A stretch of 64,000 nt of DNA from Cavia porcellus (GCF_034190915.1 NW_026947484.1:182150982-182214981), one strand, 5' to 3'. Shown: positions 12,240 through 24,190, counted from the first letter of the stretch. Translations and numbers: made by a program. The notes: generated by a model from the sequence alone, not told the origin.

Positions 12240-12390
12240 CATCTACTGTACCATAACTGACCATTTTCTTCTCTTTCTTTTCACATAAGATTGCAAGCAA
12301 TTCAAGGGCAGGATCTATATCTCATTTATACTGTATTTCCAGCTTTGAATAAAGGTGCCTAAGCCCTAATGGGTGATAGTAAAATTTGTT
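12240..12390 (+). repeat. L2 3'-end fragment
   Basis: AAGATTGCAAGCAATTCAAG, GGGCAGGATCTATATCTC and the following GTATTTCCAGC match the layout of the L2 3' end (the 'gagggcaggga ... gtatccccagc' region). Confidence 0.6.
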
Positions 12391-12504
12391 TGAATACATA
12401 TACCCTTGATTATAATAATTAATGTTTATTAGTGGTGATATGGTGATATTGTTCTACACATGCATACACACACATGTATGATAATTATGTAGATATAATT
12501 ATTA

Positions 12505-12630
12505 TGACCATTTTGCAAATGAGAACACTGAGCCACAGAGAAGGCTAGTGGGTGCACCAAGATTACACAGCCAGTAAGTGCTGCAGCTGGAGTTTGACTC
12601 CAAGCAGTCTGACTCCAGAATCTATAAGCT
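12505..12630 (-). repeat. MIR fragment
   Basis: CCATTTTGCAAATGAGAACA, ACACAGCCAGTAAGTGCTG and CAGTCTGACTCCAGAATC follow the reversed MIR consensus order. Confidence 0.85.
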
Positions 12631-13430
12631 TCATACACTGGATCTCCTGACACAAAATATAGTGAGGAAAAAGCCCTAGTTCTCCATTCAGTTACCACAG
12701 TGGATGAAAAACCTTGCAGCCTGACCCATAAACCCAAAGAGCTCATAACCTTAAAGCCTCATCACCCATTACTGCTGGCACAGTACCTGAAATACGCAGT
12801 CTTTGTCAGTGCTGATTTTGCAAAAAAGAAAAACCAATCTTAGGCAAAAACAGAAAAATAAAGAACATTCAAGTGGGCTTTTCAGTTTACAAAAAAAATC
12901 ATAATCTTTAGGGCACATATAGGCCTGGCAACCAGGCACACATCAATGGTTAAAATATTCAAGAAAGTTTATAATAAATAAAAGAACACATTTGCAAAAA
13001 TTGCCAAATAATGGCCCTGAATCAAGGCCAGCAGTTTTCTGAAGTCATTGGTTTCAAGCAGAAGCCTAAAGTGGTATCTTTCTGTGGTCTCTTGGCCATT
13101 TCAGAACTTTAGAAATGTAGTGATCAATTCATTAGAAAGAAACGATTCACCTCCTATTCCATGAGCCCACACCCACAGGCCTGAGGGAGAGGAAGCCGTT
13201 TCCCCAGAATTTCACTGCCATCAGGGGAACATCCATGAGCAGCCACTCTGTACCATTCCACCGCCCTGGGAACCTCAGCTCTGAGGAACCCAGATGCCTA
13301 ACCCAACCCCCTGCACTGAGGGGTAGGGCAGCCAACACAGGAAACACCCAAGACTCAGCAACTGGATGATTTGGAGGAACACAGAAAAATGTCAGAATGA
13401 AGGAGCAGGGGCAATCTCGGACCTCCAGCC
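12631..13430. other. No gene recognised
   Basis: No coding or repeat signature recognised. A 125-residue open frame on the minus strand at 13147-13524 has no motif and runs into the tandem duplication. Confidence 0.35.
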
Positions 13431-13703
13431 CACCCAGAACAAGTCCAGAAGACACAGACACAAAAGAATTAGAAGTCACACACCTGAAATTTCTGAAATG
13501 ATAGCAACGGAGGTAAGGAAACAACTTAGTGTTTATATTGTTTGATTAATTTTGCATGTCTATATCTCACCCAGAACAAGTTCAAGAGATACAGACATAG
13601 AGGAAATTTAGCCACAGCTGAAATTTCTGAGATGATGGAAACTAAAGTAAAGAAACAACTTAGTGCTTAGGCTGTTTGATTGACTTTGCATGCCTTTGGT
13701 GAT
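13431..13703 (+). repeat. Tandem duplication, unit about 137 bp
   Basis: CACCCAGAACAAGT starts both units (13431 and 13568). Each then has a CAGACA-A block, CTGAAATTTCTGA-ATGAT, AAGGAAACAACTTAGTG or AAGAAACAACTTAGTG, TGTTTGATT and TTTGCATG in the same order. Identity is roughly 75-80%. I do not recognise the unit as part of a known family. Confidence 0.85.
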
Positions 13704-13795
13704 CTGGGCATCTATTCAGAGGATAGTAACTTGTATTACAGTAACTATGGTTGATATCCGATTGCCTTATTTTGAAATCCAATATCATTCTTGTT

Positions 13796-13830
13796 GTTTT
13801 GTTTTGTTTTGTTTCATTTTGTTTTATTCT
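13796..13830 (+). repeat. (GTTTT)n low-complexity
   Basis: Runs of GTTTT and similar pentamers. Confidence 0.9.
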
Positions 13831-14289
13831 CTTTAAAATAAAAAAATTACTAAATAAATTCATTCATTCCTACATACATATATTAGTTTCTACTGCTATC
13901 AACCAGGAATTGTGCAGGTACCAGTCACCCTGAAATGAGAGAAACAGACATAGCTCTGTCTTCAGAGGACTTACAGTCCTTATACTAAACCTGGGTGATA
14001 ACCAAAGAGAACAATATCTCCTTGCAAGAACAAGTATTTCAGGATAATTCAAGGGCAGGTGACCAGCAGTAAGCCTAGTCCTTACTGACAGTATAAACTG
14101 AATCCATTTTCCCCTTTGTAGATGATAAAAATACTTTTTTCACAAGCTTGTGAGTCACACTTCTTCATTTAATAAATATTACTGATGTTTGCTGTGTTCA
14201 GGACTGGGAAGTAAACAATAAATTACAGTCTCTGGATTTTGGAAGTTCATTTCAGGGATACAGACATTAATTTACTGAGAAATTTCTTG

Positions 14290-14343
14290 TTTGATCCCCA
14301 GAAACTATTTGGCACATAGTAGATCTACATAATGAATATTTGT
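14290..14343 (+). repeat. L2 tail
   Basis: GATCCCCAGAAACTATTTGG and CACATAGTAGATCTACATAA match the extreme 3' end of L2. The element at 14344 inserted here. Confidence 0.6.
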
Positions 14344-15519
14344 TTTTATTTTTAATCTTTTTTTATTTTGAAGAGAATAAAACCAAATGAGATCAAAAAA
14401 TGGAGTCAGTCAAGACAAAAGGATGGACATAGTACATGACTTAAAAACAAAATATGAGGTGCTTAACAATGGTTACCATAATGCCTCTTGTTATCTTCAA
14501 AAGAATTGCCCATATCATCAGACATAATAAAATTAAACAAAACAGTACAGAACAAAACCAAGAAAAACAAAGTATTGGAGACATTATAGGACTTCAAAAG
14601 AAGATAATAGTCAAACCAGAATGGGTATCATAGTGAATCTTATTGTCTTCAAAGTAGATGCCTATACCCTCAACTTGATACTATCAGACAAAACAGAATA
14701 GAATAAAATCAGTGAAAGTAATACAGGGCTTCAAATCAAGTTAATAGGAAATCAAAAATGGTCACCATAGTATATCCAGCTATTTTAGGAATAGCTGTCC
14801 ATGTCATCAAATCTAGTACAAATAGGAAAACTGGAACAGAATAAAACCAGTCTAAACAGAGCAATGAAAACAATGTGGGCTTCAAATCATGATGCATGAT
14901 TAACAATGTCCTCTGTCTTCCCTTTTTAGACAATTCCTCCATTTCACTTTCCCAGGATGCATTGTACATTTTGTATACCACTAACTCCTTTAGTTTTTAA
15001 ATTAGGGAGGCAACCCACTATTCACCTAAGTGATTCTAAAGCTTTTTACCCCGAGCATGATCCCAACTCATACCCATTTACCTACAAAAGCCTCAAGGTT
15101 TTCTTTCATTATAGCTGAGTAGCTTTCCATTGTATAAAAGTGTCATGGATTTCTAGCCAATGTGCAGCTGATAGACAAGCCATGCCCACTTTTTTCTGGT
15201 TCCCTGTCACACAGAGCATTGTTTTCTCATCTTTGACTTTCAGTCTATAAACCTTGTTTCAGGTTAATTATATTTCTTATATAGAGCATATTGACGGACC
15301 CTATCTCCTGACCCACTCTGCTTGTTTCTTTCCATTGGTGAATTGAGGCCATCAATGTTAGTGATTATGGCCAACCTCCTCTGCCTCATCTCTGTCATGC
15401 TATTTTTCTGCCATTGGTTGTCTACTTTTCCCCTTCATTCCACTGTCTGCCCTGTTCAGTGAGCCCCTTCTACCACTGTTCCTGAAACCATAGTCTTTTT
15501 TTCTCTCTCTCTAGAATGT

Positions 15520-16600
15520 CCTTCAGTATTTTTTGTAGTGCTGGATTGGCAGTCATGAACTCCCCCAGTTCCTCTTTGTCGTGGAAACATCTTGTTTCTG
15601 TTAATTTTGACAGGTAGTTTTGCAAGGTACATCAATCTGGGTTGGTTATTTTCTTTCAGGATTTGGAATACTTCACTCCATGCTTTTCTTGATTTGATTG
15701 ATGGTTTGTGTCAAGAATTTTGTTGTGATTCTGGGGACTGGGCATTTAGCTCAGCGGCATAAGCACCTGCCTTGCAAGCAGGCAGTCGTGAGTTCGATCC
15801 CTGGTACCGATAAAAACGAAAAAGACAAAAAAAAAAAAAAAAAAAAAAAAAAGAAGAATTTTGTTGTGATTCTGATAGGTTTTCCTTTATAGGTGATCTC
15901 TTTCTTTTCTCTGATAGCTTTTTTTCTGTTCTAGTGTTGACTTTCTGGGATCTTGATTATTACATGTCTGGGTATAGATCTATTTTGCTTGTAGCTGGCT
16001 GGATTTCTATATGCCTCATATATCTGAATATCATTCCCTTTTCCTATGCCTGGGAAGTTTTCTTTAATTATTTCTGTAAATAGTCTTTGCATTTCATTTG
16101 TGTTTACCCCTGCTTCTTAACTCACATTTTTTAATTCTTAAGTTATAGATCCTCTTGTCATCTTCTAGCCCTTGTATTGTTACTTCCTGGTTTCTTGTTA
16201 TTTTTAAGAGATCTTTCCTTTCACAATCGCAAGACGCAAACCTGTATTCAAGATCTGATCATCCATCTTTAGTTTCTTTCAAGCAGTTTTGCCAGCTTTC
16301 AATGGAGTTTTTAATTTCCTGGTAATCTCTTTGAATACTTCATATATTCTAAGTTTTTTTAATATTCTTCATCAAAGGTTTCCTTCCTTTTTCTATGCTC
16401 CTCTATTCTTCCATCTGTGTCTTCTTTAGAGGTGCTCAGCAATTCTTTTATTATGTTTCTTGTATCTTCTCTTACCAGTAATAGAATTTCTGTTCTAAGT
16501 TCTTTTATAGCTTCATGAAGTTGTTTCTTTATTTTAATTGCTATTACTTCAGAAACTGCAGGTGTGAGACTCCCAATCTCTTCTGTGTTTACATCTCCTG
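15520..16600 (-). pseudogene. L1/HAL1 ORF1-like pseudogene
   Basis: ORF1 encodes the RNA-binding chaperone of L1 elements. The minus-strand sequence corresponds to its middle and C-terminal part, judged by the landmarks listed for the parent element. No long open frame survives, and a SINE splits it at 15734-15853. Start and end are approximate. Confidence 0.55.
15734..15853 (+). repeat. tRNA-derived SINE, subtype A, inside the HAL1-like element
   Basis: The head has TTAGCTCAGCGGCATAAG (A box) and GAGTTCGATCCC (B box). The arm CCTGCCTTGCAAGCAGG has TGC at the anticodon position. The tail is a run of more than 20 A. AAGAATTTTGTTGTGATT and following bases flank it at 15713-15733 and 15854-15874, a perfect 21 bp target-site duplication. 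It is the least diverged SINE in the window. Confidence 0.95.
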
Positions 16601-17480
16601 AACCAGTACTGCTTGGGTTGGAGGCCAGAGACTAACTTTTGCTTCTTCTGCTTGTCATGTTCCTGGCTTCTTCCCGACAAGTGGGTAGTGAGTTCCCCGG
16701 AACTTCCTGTATTGGTTACAATTACTCTGAAGCATGTTGGTTAGGGATTCCTGCTGTTTGCTGCTTTTCCCAGTCTGCTGGTGACTACTGGAGTGTAAAC
16801 AGGAGTGAGGCAGGCTGGCCCCTCCCTTCCAAACTGATTAACTACAGGAAGTCTTCACCATGTTAGTATGTGCTAAGCAGGTGGGGTTGGTTAGGGATAG
16901 CTTTAGGGAAACCTTGGTGGTGGCTATTGGACCACATACAGGGGTGGGACTCAGTCCAAGCAACTTCCACCAATCTGCTCTGTGCTAGGAGTGGCTGAGT
17001 GAAGCCAGCTGCAGTTCTGGTTCTCGGCTTATCCTGCCCATCTCCAAAATGGTGCCCAGCCAATTGCTCACTCCTGCAGGAGGATTGAATCCCTCACACT
17101 CACTGCCAGCCAGTGCAATTCTCTGGTCTGCTGCTCCCTTCCACCACCATGTCTCCCTGCCCAGGCCTTCAGGCTTGCCTGCCACCAGCTTCACTGTGCC
17201 CATGCATCTTGGGATCCTAACAGTACTTCCCTCACAGTGGGACCAGCTCCAGTGAAAGCACCATCAGCTGTCAACTTCTGTTTACATTTTTCTTTCTTTG
17301 TTTTTTTATTCTCTCTGTAGGCTTCAATTCTCTCTTTAAGTTCTTCCTGGTTCAAGGAGACTCACTTCTGTCTTCTCCAGAATGCTATCTTCCAGCACCT
17401 GGAATGTTTCTCTCAGAGAGATTGTTTACTGTGCTGCTTACTGTTCTGTCATCTTCCCAGACTTCTACATGAATATTTGT

Positions 17481-18120
17481 AATAGGAAAATATTTTTTAA
17501 AATATCACAAATCTGTGTGTTAAGTATAGGACAGATAAGAATAAATATTCAACATTCACCCATTTAAAATGACCTATTGAGCAGCTACTCTGTGCCATCA
17601 TTACATTAGGCTCCATTGAATTTTTGCCCTGATGGAGTTTCATTCTATTGGAGAAAAGCAGATAACAAGAAAGTAGGTAAATTAATATGTGAATTAGTCT
17701 CAAGTGGTATTAGGTACAATGAAGAAAAATACAGCAAAATAAGAAATCAGAGAATGCTTAGGGTGGGAACTGTTGAATCATGTTAAGCTTGCACTGAGGA
17801 AACAAGCAATTCCAGCATCTCAGCATTGTAACACAGCTATGTATTTACTCTCACAAGGCTTGTGTGGATGTGAGCTAAAGCTTGAATGGTGAGTTCTTTT
17901 CACTCGGGCTTCTGGACTCAGCTTGCAAGTTCTTTCTTTCCTGCAGGTGTCCCCGTATCCACCAAGTGAGTTAGAAACCCCTGTTGTGAACTCTACACAA
18001 TGCTACTTGGGGATCACCAATTTGCAAGGCTGCCACCTAGACAGACAGGGAATGACAGTAACAGCTTCCTCAGAAAGTCATACTGAGAATTCAAGGAAGA
18101 ATGCATGTCAAGTGACAAAA
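17481..18120. other. No gene recognised
   Basis: Unassigned old sequence. TGAGCAGCTACTCTGTGCCA at about 17579 resembles widespread mammalian repeat tails but is too short to place. Confidence 0.35.
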
Positions 18121-18125
18121 CATAG

Positions 18126-18215
18126 GTACACATATTTGGTGCTGGGATTTGAACCTGGAGCTTCACACAGGCTAAGCGTACTCTCTACCACTGTGCTAGA
18201 TCCCCAGTCCTGTAA
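18126..18215 (-). repeat. ID-like tRNA SINE, minus strand
   Basis: TGGTGCTGGGATTTGAACCT through CTACCACTGTGCTAGATCCC and CAGTCCT is the reverse of an ID-type (tRNA-Ala-derived) SINE head. Confidence 0.8.
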
Positions 18216-18354
18216 GGATAATATTTAAATATATACTATCATTAAGAGTCTTATCCAAGTCAGAAAAAGGTTGGCAGAAAACTTGGGAAGAAAATGTGTA
18301 ATGACAGAAGATATTCAAATTGTGACCAGAAGAAAAAAGGAAGACAGAATTAAA

Positions 18355-18545
18355 CTCTATTAAGCACTAACCAGGTGATTGACACTTTCAGACCCTTTAA
18401 ATCATGTGTTTTATTCACTTCTCACAACCGTCTCTAAAGAGTGAATTAGACACTATTGTCTTCATTTTTCAAAACCTGAATTTCAAAAAGTTCAGGAATT
18501 TTCTCAAGATCATATAGCTCCTAAGTGATGTTTTTATCCCTCACT
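18355..18545 (-). repeat. MIR fragment
   Basis: TTCACTTCTCACAACCGTCT, a block like GAATTAGACACTATTGTC, then AAGATCATATAGCTCCTAAG follow the reversed MIR order. Confidence 0.7.
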
Positions 18546-18764
18546 CTAAAAAACCTATTATTGTACCATTCCAGCAAAAGTATTCCCAAATGTTACTGAT
18601 ATTCTCAATACTCAATCATTAATCTCTCCAAAAGTGCATCTCAAGTCAGTTCTCTCCACTCAACAGCAATTCATTTTAGGATGAAGGGTGGTTCCTATTA
18701 AAGACACAAGAAAATGGTAAGAAAGTCTCAAAAAGCCATAACACAAAACCTCTAAACTCCGAGT

Positions 18765-18845
18765 CTTTATTTGCTCATCTGAAAAATGATGATAAACATC
18801 CCTACAAAATCACTATGAAGATTAAATGAGATTATAGATGGGAAA
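18765..18845 (+). repeat. MIR fragment
   Basis: TTTGCTCATCTGAAAAATGA followed by CACTATGAAGATTAAATGAG is the 3' half of a MIR. Confidence 0.7.
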
Positions 18846-18849
18846 ATAT

Positions 18850-19180
18850 CCAGTATCATGATTATTTTTTACTCTGAACCTGCAAACCAGCCCTAGTAAA
18901 ATAACTTGGAAATCCTTAATGTCAGAAAACATTGAAATGATAATCTAACTTCTCGTGGCCATGGTTGCTTTTGTAGATATAAGAAAATGTTTCTTTGAGC
19001 AAATAATTTTGGAGAAATAAACAAAGCAAAAGAGTTTATCTTTCTTTTGCTGGGTAAAGCATAAACAGAAAGACCACAGAGCCTGAATTCATTTCATAAC
19101 GCAATATCCTAAATTTCTTATACTCACCTGTAGAAGAAAGTGTTTTCCTTTAACTGTGTGCATGTAAGTGGGTGAAAGAG
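18850..19180. other. No gene recognised
   Basis: AT-rich sequence without a recognised feature. Confidence 0.35.
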
Positions 19181-19182
19181 GA

Positions 19183-19262
19183 AAAGGAAGGAAGGAAGGA
19201 AGGAAGGAAGGAAGGAAGGAAGGAAGGAAGGAAAGAAGGAAGGAAGGAAGGGAGAAAGAAAG
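19183..19262 (+). repeat. (GGAA)n microsatellite
   Basis: About 17 GGAA units, with imperfect AGAAAGAAAG units at the 3' end. Confidence 0.97.
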
Positions 19263-20804
19263 ACGAAAATATGAAGAAGGGAGGTATGGAAAAAAGGGAG
19301 AAAAGAGACCATATAAACTGAATTTTAAAAAATAAAATATATTGAGCTTGTTTCTTTTTAAAATCTACTGTTATTTGGGATTAAGGCAAGAATCTTAACA
19401 GATATCAAAAATATCTCCCAGAGGTACAAAATCAGTGTTTTTATAGTTGCCTGATAATCATCACCTGTAAAGCTGAATTGGTCATGGGATGGAGGAATCT
19501 TTATTTTCACAAGCACTCCAGTTTATTCTTTAGATCAAGCAAAATCAGGAAACACTATTCAAATACCATTCAACTTGCAAATTTCAGGATGTTTCACCTT
19601 CCAGTGATTTTAGTTAATTTTAACCTAAAGAATTTTTGGCCAATGCAACCACCAAGTCATTAGATCATCCCCTAATGTGACTGATAATTTATTTTTTTAA
19701 AGAGAAAATGCTGCTATAATTAATTTTAATAGATTACTGCTACAAATTGGAAACTGTTTTCCTCTCTGAGCAATGAAAACAGTATTCTGATGATTGTGAA
19801 AGGGGGAAATCCCACTTTGGGGAAGAGAAACTGACCCCATAAGCCACCTTGGCCAGGTGATATACATCAGGCCCTGACAACGAGACAGGTGGCCGGCACT
19901 TTGGTGACTCCTGTTAGTGAACAGTGCCACAAAGCCAGAGAGGTGTCAGCAAGAATGGGGCAGAAAAAAACAAAAGAGGTGAAGAAATCATAAACAAGAG
20001 AACTAATTCAAGCCAATGAACCTTTATATAATGGAAAAAGATTGATAAGGCCCATTTACAAACATCTCCCTTAACTTTCAGAACTCTGCAAGGTAAGTTA
20101 TGCCCACTGTACGGACACGCTCAGACTGGTATTCAAACTGTCAGTGGATACTTGGTTTTTCAGTCCAGGATTCGGGCTCTTTTCAACACAGAGAGCTGCA
20201 TCTGCTAAAAGGAAGGAATTTGTAGGATGGAATAACTCGAATGGAATAAGGAAGGCAATTGTTATTAGCCAAATGGAAGTAGAAGAGAAAAAATGAAAAC
20301 TCTTGGCCAGAAGTCAAGAGAGAGAGCATCAGAGAGCAGAGAGGAAAAATGATCAGTGACAGCAAATCTGCATCCCCTAAATATGGAAAAGGTTCCAGAG
20401 TGAGAGGATGCCCAGACACACCAACACTTAAAGGCCTTTGGCAAACATAGAACATTCCCTACATTCCTCCACAGAGCTGCAAAGGGACAGAAGTCTGCAA
20501 GGTCACAAAGGGTCCACAGCCAATTATGGTGCCCACTGGTCTGAAGACCACAGATCAAAGTAGAGACCCAGGACTGTCTAGATTCTGGGACTTGGGGGCT
20601 CCTCCATGTTCACCCCTCCATGCCCTGGCCATGGTTCTGATCTAGGTTTCTTCATTTACCCTTGGTCCTTGTCCCTGGCCTCTCCTGTTGTCTACAAAAC
20701 ATCATTTTAAATCTCATCTTTAGGAACCAATGTGATTCCTCCAGTAAATTCAGTCAGTTACTCAGTTTATGCCTGAGATAAGTGTTGCTGCTAACTCGTC
20801 TAGT
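19263..20804. other. No gene recognised
   Basis: Several frames of 60-100 residues lie on the minus strand between 19697 and 20558, without recognisable motifs. I see no splice or coding evidence. Confidence 0.35.
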
Positions 20805-20955
20805 GTGAGGGTCAGACTGCCTGAGTTCCATACCCAGAGCCTCTTCCACTAGCTGTGAGTACTTAAGAAAACCACTTGTTCTCTGTGAACTTGCTCTGTA
20901 AAAAACGGAGAATGCTGTTTCTTTTGCACCTGCTTCATAGGTGAAACACTTAGCG
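20805..20955 (+). repeat. MIR fragment
   Basis: GTCAGACTGCCTGAGTTCCA, CCACTAGCTGTGAGTACTTA and CTGTAAAAAACGGAGAATGC match the sense MIR order. Confidence 0.8.
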
Positions 20956-21373
20956 TATCTATGTCATATGTGATCCGTAACTGGTAGCTTTTGTCATTGG
21001 CATCTAAAACACCAGCCCTTGGGGATAGAATTGGATTGCTTGCCAGCTCATCCTGCCTGAGGATCACCTGGAAAAAGGGCGAATCCCAGCCAACACAAGA
21101 AGACTCCAGGACACCATCCACTGGGTTTTCACTCATCTTTGAGGCGTCTGAAACAGTTGTAAGTGCTGGGAAATCTGGGTGTTTAGTGTGCTGCCCCAAG
21201 TGATATTTACTGACAGGTAATTTGAAAAAGAACTTAATATTGTATGTCATTTGAGGAATCCCCACACTGATTTCCACAGTGGGGATACTGTGAGAGTGAA
21301 AGGGAAAGAAAGTGCTCGAAAGGAAAGAACAACTGGGATAGGGGAAAGGAGGAAAGAAAGAAGGGAGATTATA

Positions 21374-21374
<1 letters not shown>

Positions 21375-21416
<42 letters not shown>
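21375..21416 (+). repeat. (TG)n microsatellite
   Basis: 21 uninterrupted TG dinucleotides. Confidence 0.97.
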
Positions 21417-21418
<2 letters not shown>

Positions 21419-21639
21419 AAAATAGATAACTATACTACTGATCTCTGTTCATTCATCAAAAAGAACAGTTTGTGCTGTCATTGTTTGATCATTTTTAATA
21501 CCTAAATCTTATAATCTGAATACTTACTTTGAAGATAACAATGCACAATGTATTCACTAGTATTAATTTCCTATTGTTTTGCTTTTAAATTCTGTATCTT
21601 TTTGTTGTTATTTTGTTTTCAAAATAAAAAATGTTGTAT

Positions 21640-21888
21640 GTCTTGTATCAGTCACAGTGCCATTACTAAGACAAAATGCAAGACACCTTCAAGTTTAAGG
21701 AGGAAGGTTTATCTGGTTCACAGTTTCCAGTGATTTCAGTCCAAAGTCAGATGATTCCAAGGCAAAAACGAGCATGATGGGAGGACACACTGAGGAAAGC
21801 CATTCATCTCATGGCAGCCGGGAAGCAGAGAGAGAGGAGGCAGGAGAGCGGGGCCAAGAATGCATCCTCCTGTATCACATCACCTGTG
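21640..21888 (-). repeat. MaLR-type LTR fragment
   Basis: Has AAGGAGGAAGGTTTATCTGG, TTCACAGTTTCCAGTGATTT, GGCAGCCGGGAAGCAGAGAG. A second related LTR follows directly. Confidence 0.7.
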
Positions 21889-22440
21889 TTAGTTACTTTT
21901 CTCATTTCTGGGACAAAACACCTAATGCTCAAAGTTAAGGGTGAGAATGTTTACTTAGTTTACAGTTTGTAGAGGTTTCAACCCATAATCAGCTAGCTCT
22001 AAGGTGGTGTGGTATGGCAGAGGGCTATCACAGAGGAAAAATGGTTCATGTGGGCAGAGGCAGCAAACAAGCAAGAAATGACCACAGCTCTTTCTGTCAT
22101 TTGTGTATTATCCAAACCACCCACCCTTAGGGTGGGTAGCAGTCACACCTTTAATCCCAGTGCCTCAATCCGAGCATTGCACCATCAATCAGTCCCAGTG
22201 TCCCCAGCCACCTCTGAAAGAGTCCCACCTATGACTGCATGAGGCTGTGGGGGACATCTAGAAGCAACCCTTAACACCACCAGCGACCTGTTTCCAGCCA
22301 GGTCCCACCTCCTAGCAGCCCATTTAGCTACTGCACCCATGAATGGATGACTCCATGTTAAGTATAAGGTCCTCATAGTAACAGCCACCTTTCAAACACA
22401 TGAGACTTCGGGGCAACAGATTAGCCCTGAACCATTGCAC
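21889..22440 (-). repeat. MaLR-type LTR
   Basis: Starts GTGTTAGTTACTTTTCTCAT and continues with TTACAGTTTGTAGAGGTTTC, a CAGGTCCCACCTCC block and TTGCACTTCTGG. It abuts another MaLR LTR fragment. Confidence 0.65.
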
Positions 22441-22857
22441 TTCTGGAGGTAAGGGCTGCTCGTTCAGAGGGTGTTTTGTTCTTTTCAGTTTACTTTCCAA
22501 TAACGGAGGCTGAGGCTTTCTCCTCAAGGCTTGAGATGTTGGACCATTTTGACAGTCTCTTGAAAAGCTGGAAGCAGGAATTAGAGTGAGCTGGTCTGGA
22601 TGGTGAAGAAGTGAAGCAGTGGTCCAGAAAGAGACAGATGAGGTGGCTACAGTGGTCCCTGAGGTCTAACTGATGCCTTACCTCCACGTGCATGAGGAGC
22701 TTCTCCATCCATATTCCAAGTTCTTCTCTGGGTATAAGAAAGCTCCAATACATTGTATTTACAAGGGTCCAACCAAGAAAAAAGAAAACCTATGCAAGGG
22801 GTGTCCCAGGTGATCACCAAGCTACATGTAGTACATCACCATTCTGATCGTCCCTGG

Positions 22858-23033
22858 TTATGTCAAAAATCCCAGAATTCTGGGAAGTAGAGGCAGGAGA
22901 ATGACACGTTTGAGACCAGCCTAGGCAACTTAGTAGTTTAGTGAGACTCTCTCCAAGAAAACTAAAAAGAACTTGGGCTGTAGTCCAGTGTGGAAGCTCT
23001 AGATTCAATTCCCAGTGCCAAACAAAAAGACAT
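22858..23033 (+). repeat. Composite 7SL-tRNA SINE
   Basis: The left half (22860-22965) has GAAGTAGAGGCAGGAGAATG and GAGACCAGCCTAGGCAACTT, typical of 7SL-derived SINEs. The right half (22974-23030) has a tRNA-like B box, GATTCAATTCCC. Confidence 0.75.
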
Positions 23034-23034
23034 C

Positions 23035-23130
23035 TCATTCTCATTTAATCCTCAATACAATTGCAGCAAGTAGGCGCTTTCAGGCCCATTTCACAGATGT
23101 AGAAACTGTGGCTCACAAAAGTGATAAGAA
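23035..23130 (-). repeat. MIR fragment
   Basis: TCATTTAATCCTCAATACAA and CCCATTTCACAGATGTAGAA match reversed MIR. Confidence 0.75.
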
Positions 23131-24190
23131 TATTCAGGGAGTAGTTACCATAGTAGCAAGGCAAACCTAAATATATCTGTATTTATAACATTATACCAAT
23201 TTACCCAAAAACTGAGGCCAACAGCCTTCTTCTAACGGCAGAATCATTCGTGATTCCTTGCGTGCCTGAATCTAGAGTATGTTTATTTGCACCTCCTTGG
23301 TTCCTGGCACTGAGCCTGGATTTCAGGCAGCAAAGATGCCTGGGCCACAGGTCATCACTGCAGGACTTCCAGTGCATGTGGATTGTTAACAGCCACAGTC
23401 TCTGGGGTGTACTTCTTCCCCATGTCACAGCTCCAGAATGTTCTTCATGGTGGGATCAGGGGTCTCAGCTTTCTCCTGAAGTCCCTCCATACCAGTGACC
23501 TTCCAGTTGCTCAGATAAGAAGACAACCAAGAACATTTCGTAGAGCATGGAGCAGCCAGGCCTAGGTGTGGCAAGCATCGTTTCTAATCAAGGATTCCCA
23601 GAAAGGTGGGGGCGGGACTCCATGCGTGTAGGACACTGAGAGAGGTCCTACAGAGATCACAGGACATAGAGCACTGAGCAGCTACATAGAAGGGACCAGA
23701 ACCTGGACTCCAATGAAACAGGTAGCTTGCCACATATCAAAGGTCAAAGAAGATGAGGACTCATGTCCAGAAAGGTTAGCCAAATAACTAACCAACTAAG
23801 CCTTGACCCCATGGCCAGGCTCTTAGCCTCTGCCCTGCCACTCTGCAGCTCTGGGGTCTATTTCCAGTGCCTCCCTGCTCCAGCAGCTACTGCTCTTCCC
23901 AAAGTGCTCCCTCCCCATCACAACATCGCACCCTTCTCCTGCCAGCCCGAGCCCAGGTACAAGCTCCTCTAGGCAGCCTCTTGGAGTAACTACCAGTGAA
24001 CCCCTTGCGTTATGTTTGGGGACAGAGTACGGGCCCCTCAGAACCTCGTAGGAGGCCAGGTACAGCTCTGTGGCTCAGAATGAATGAATGAAGTGACCCA
24101 ACCACACCCTTAACACCCACAGCGCCCAGCTCGGCTCTGGGGAGTCCTGGCACTGCACCTCTGCAAACCACACCGCCCTGAGTTCTGTCC
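23131..24190. other. No gene recognised
   Basis: Moderately GC-rich unassigned sequence. The short frames show no motif. Confidence 0.35.

Larger units (their letters stand above)
14344..17463 (-). mobile_element. HAL1-like element: 5'UTR, ORF1 region and 3' region, no ORF2 (element E2)
   Basis: About 3.0 kb once a later SINE is removed, on the minus strand. Flanks share TCTACAT then ATGAATATTTGT (14324-14343 and 17464-17480), a target-site duplication with a small indel. The left end has a T-run (poly(A) tail). Next come A-rich units containing AATAGCTGTCCATGTCATCA (14380-14990). From 15000 to 16600 the minus strand resembles mammalian L1/HAL1 ORF1: on the plus strand TAGTGCTGGATTGGCAGTCA, GATTCTGATAGGTTTTCCTT and GGGAAGTTTTCTTTAATTAT are familiar reverse-complement landmarks. 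From about 16600 a GC-richer 5'UTR follows and ends at CTTCCCAG. L1 ORF2 would need about 3.8 kb more and no trace of it is present. HAL1 (half-L1) elements are known to have ORF1 only. The ORF1 frame is broken. Confidence 0.75.

Noticed and set aside
12429..12746. 105-residue minus-strand frame as a gene
   Set aside because: Overlaps a clear MIR fragment.
15734..15805. Functional tRNA-Ala gene
   Set aside because: The head is tRNA-like but has an A tail and target-site duplication and recurs in the window, so it is a SINE.
19183..19262. CRISPR-like or coding repeat
   Set aside because: Plain GGAA microsatellite; no spacers.
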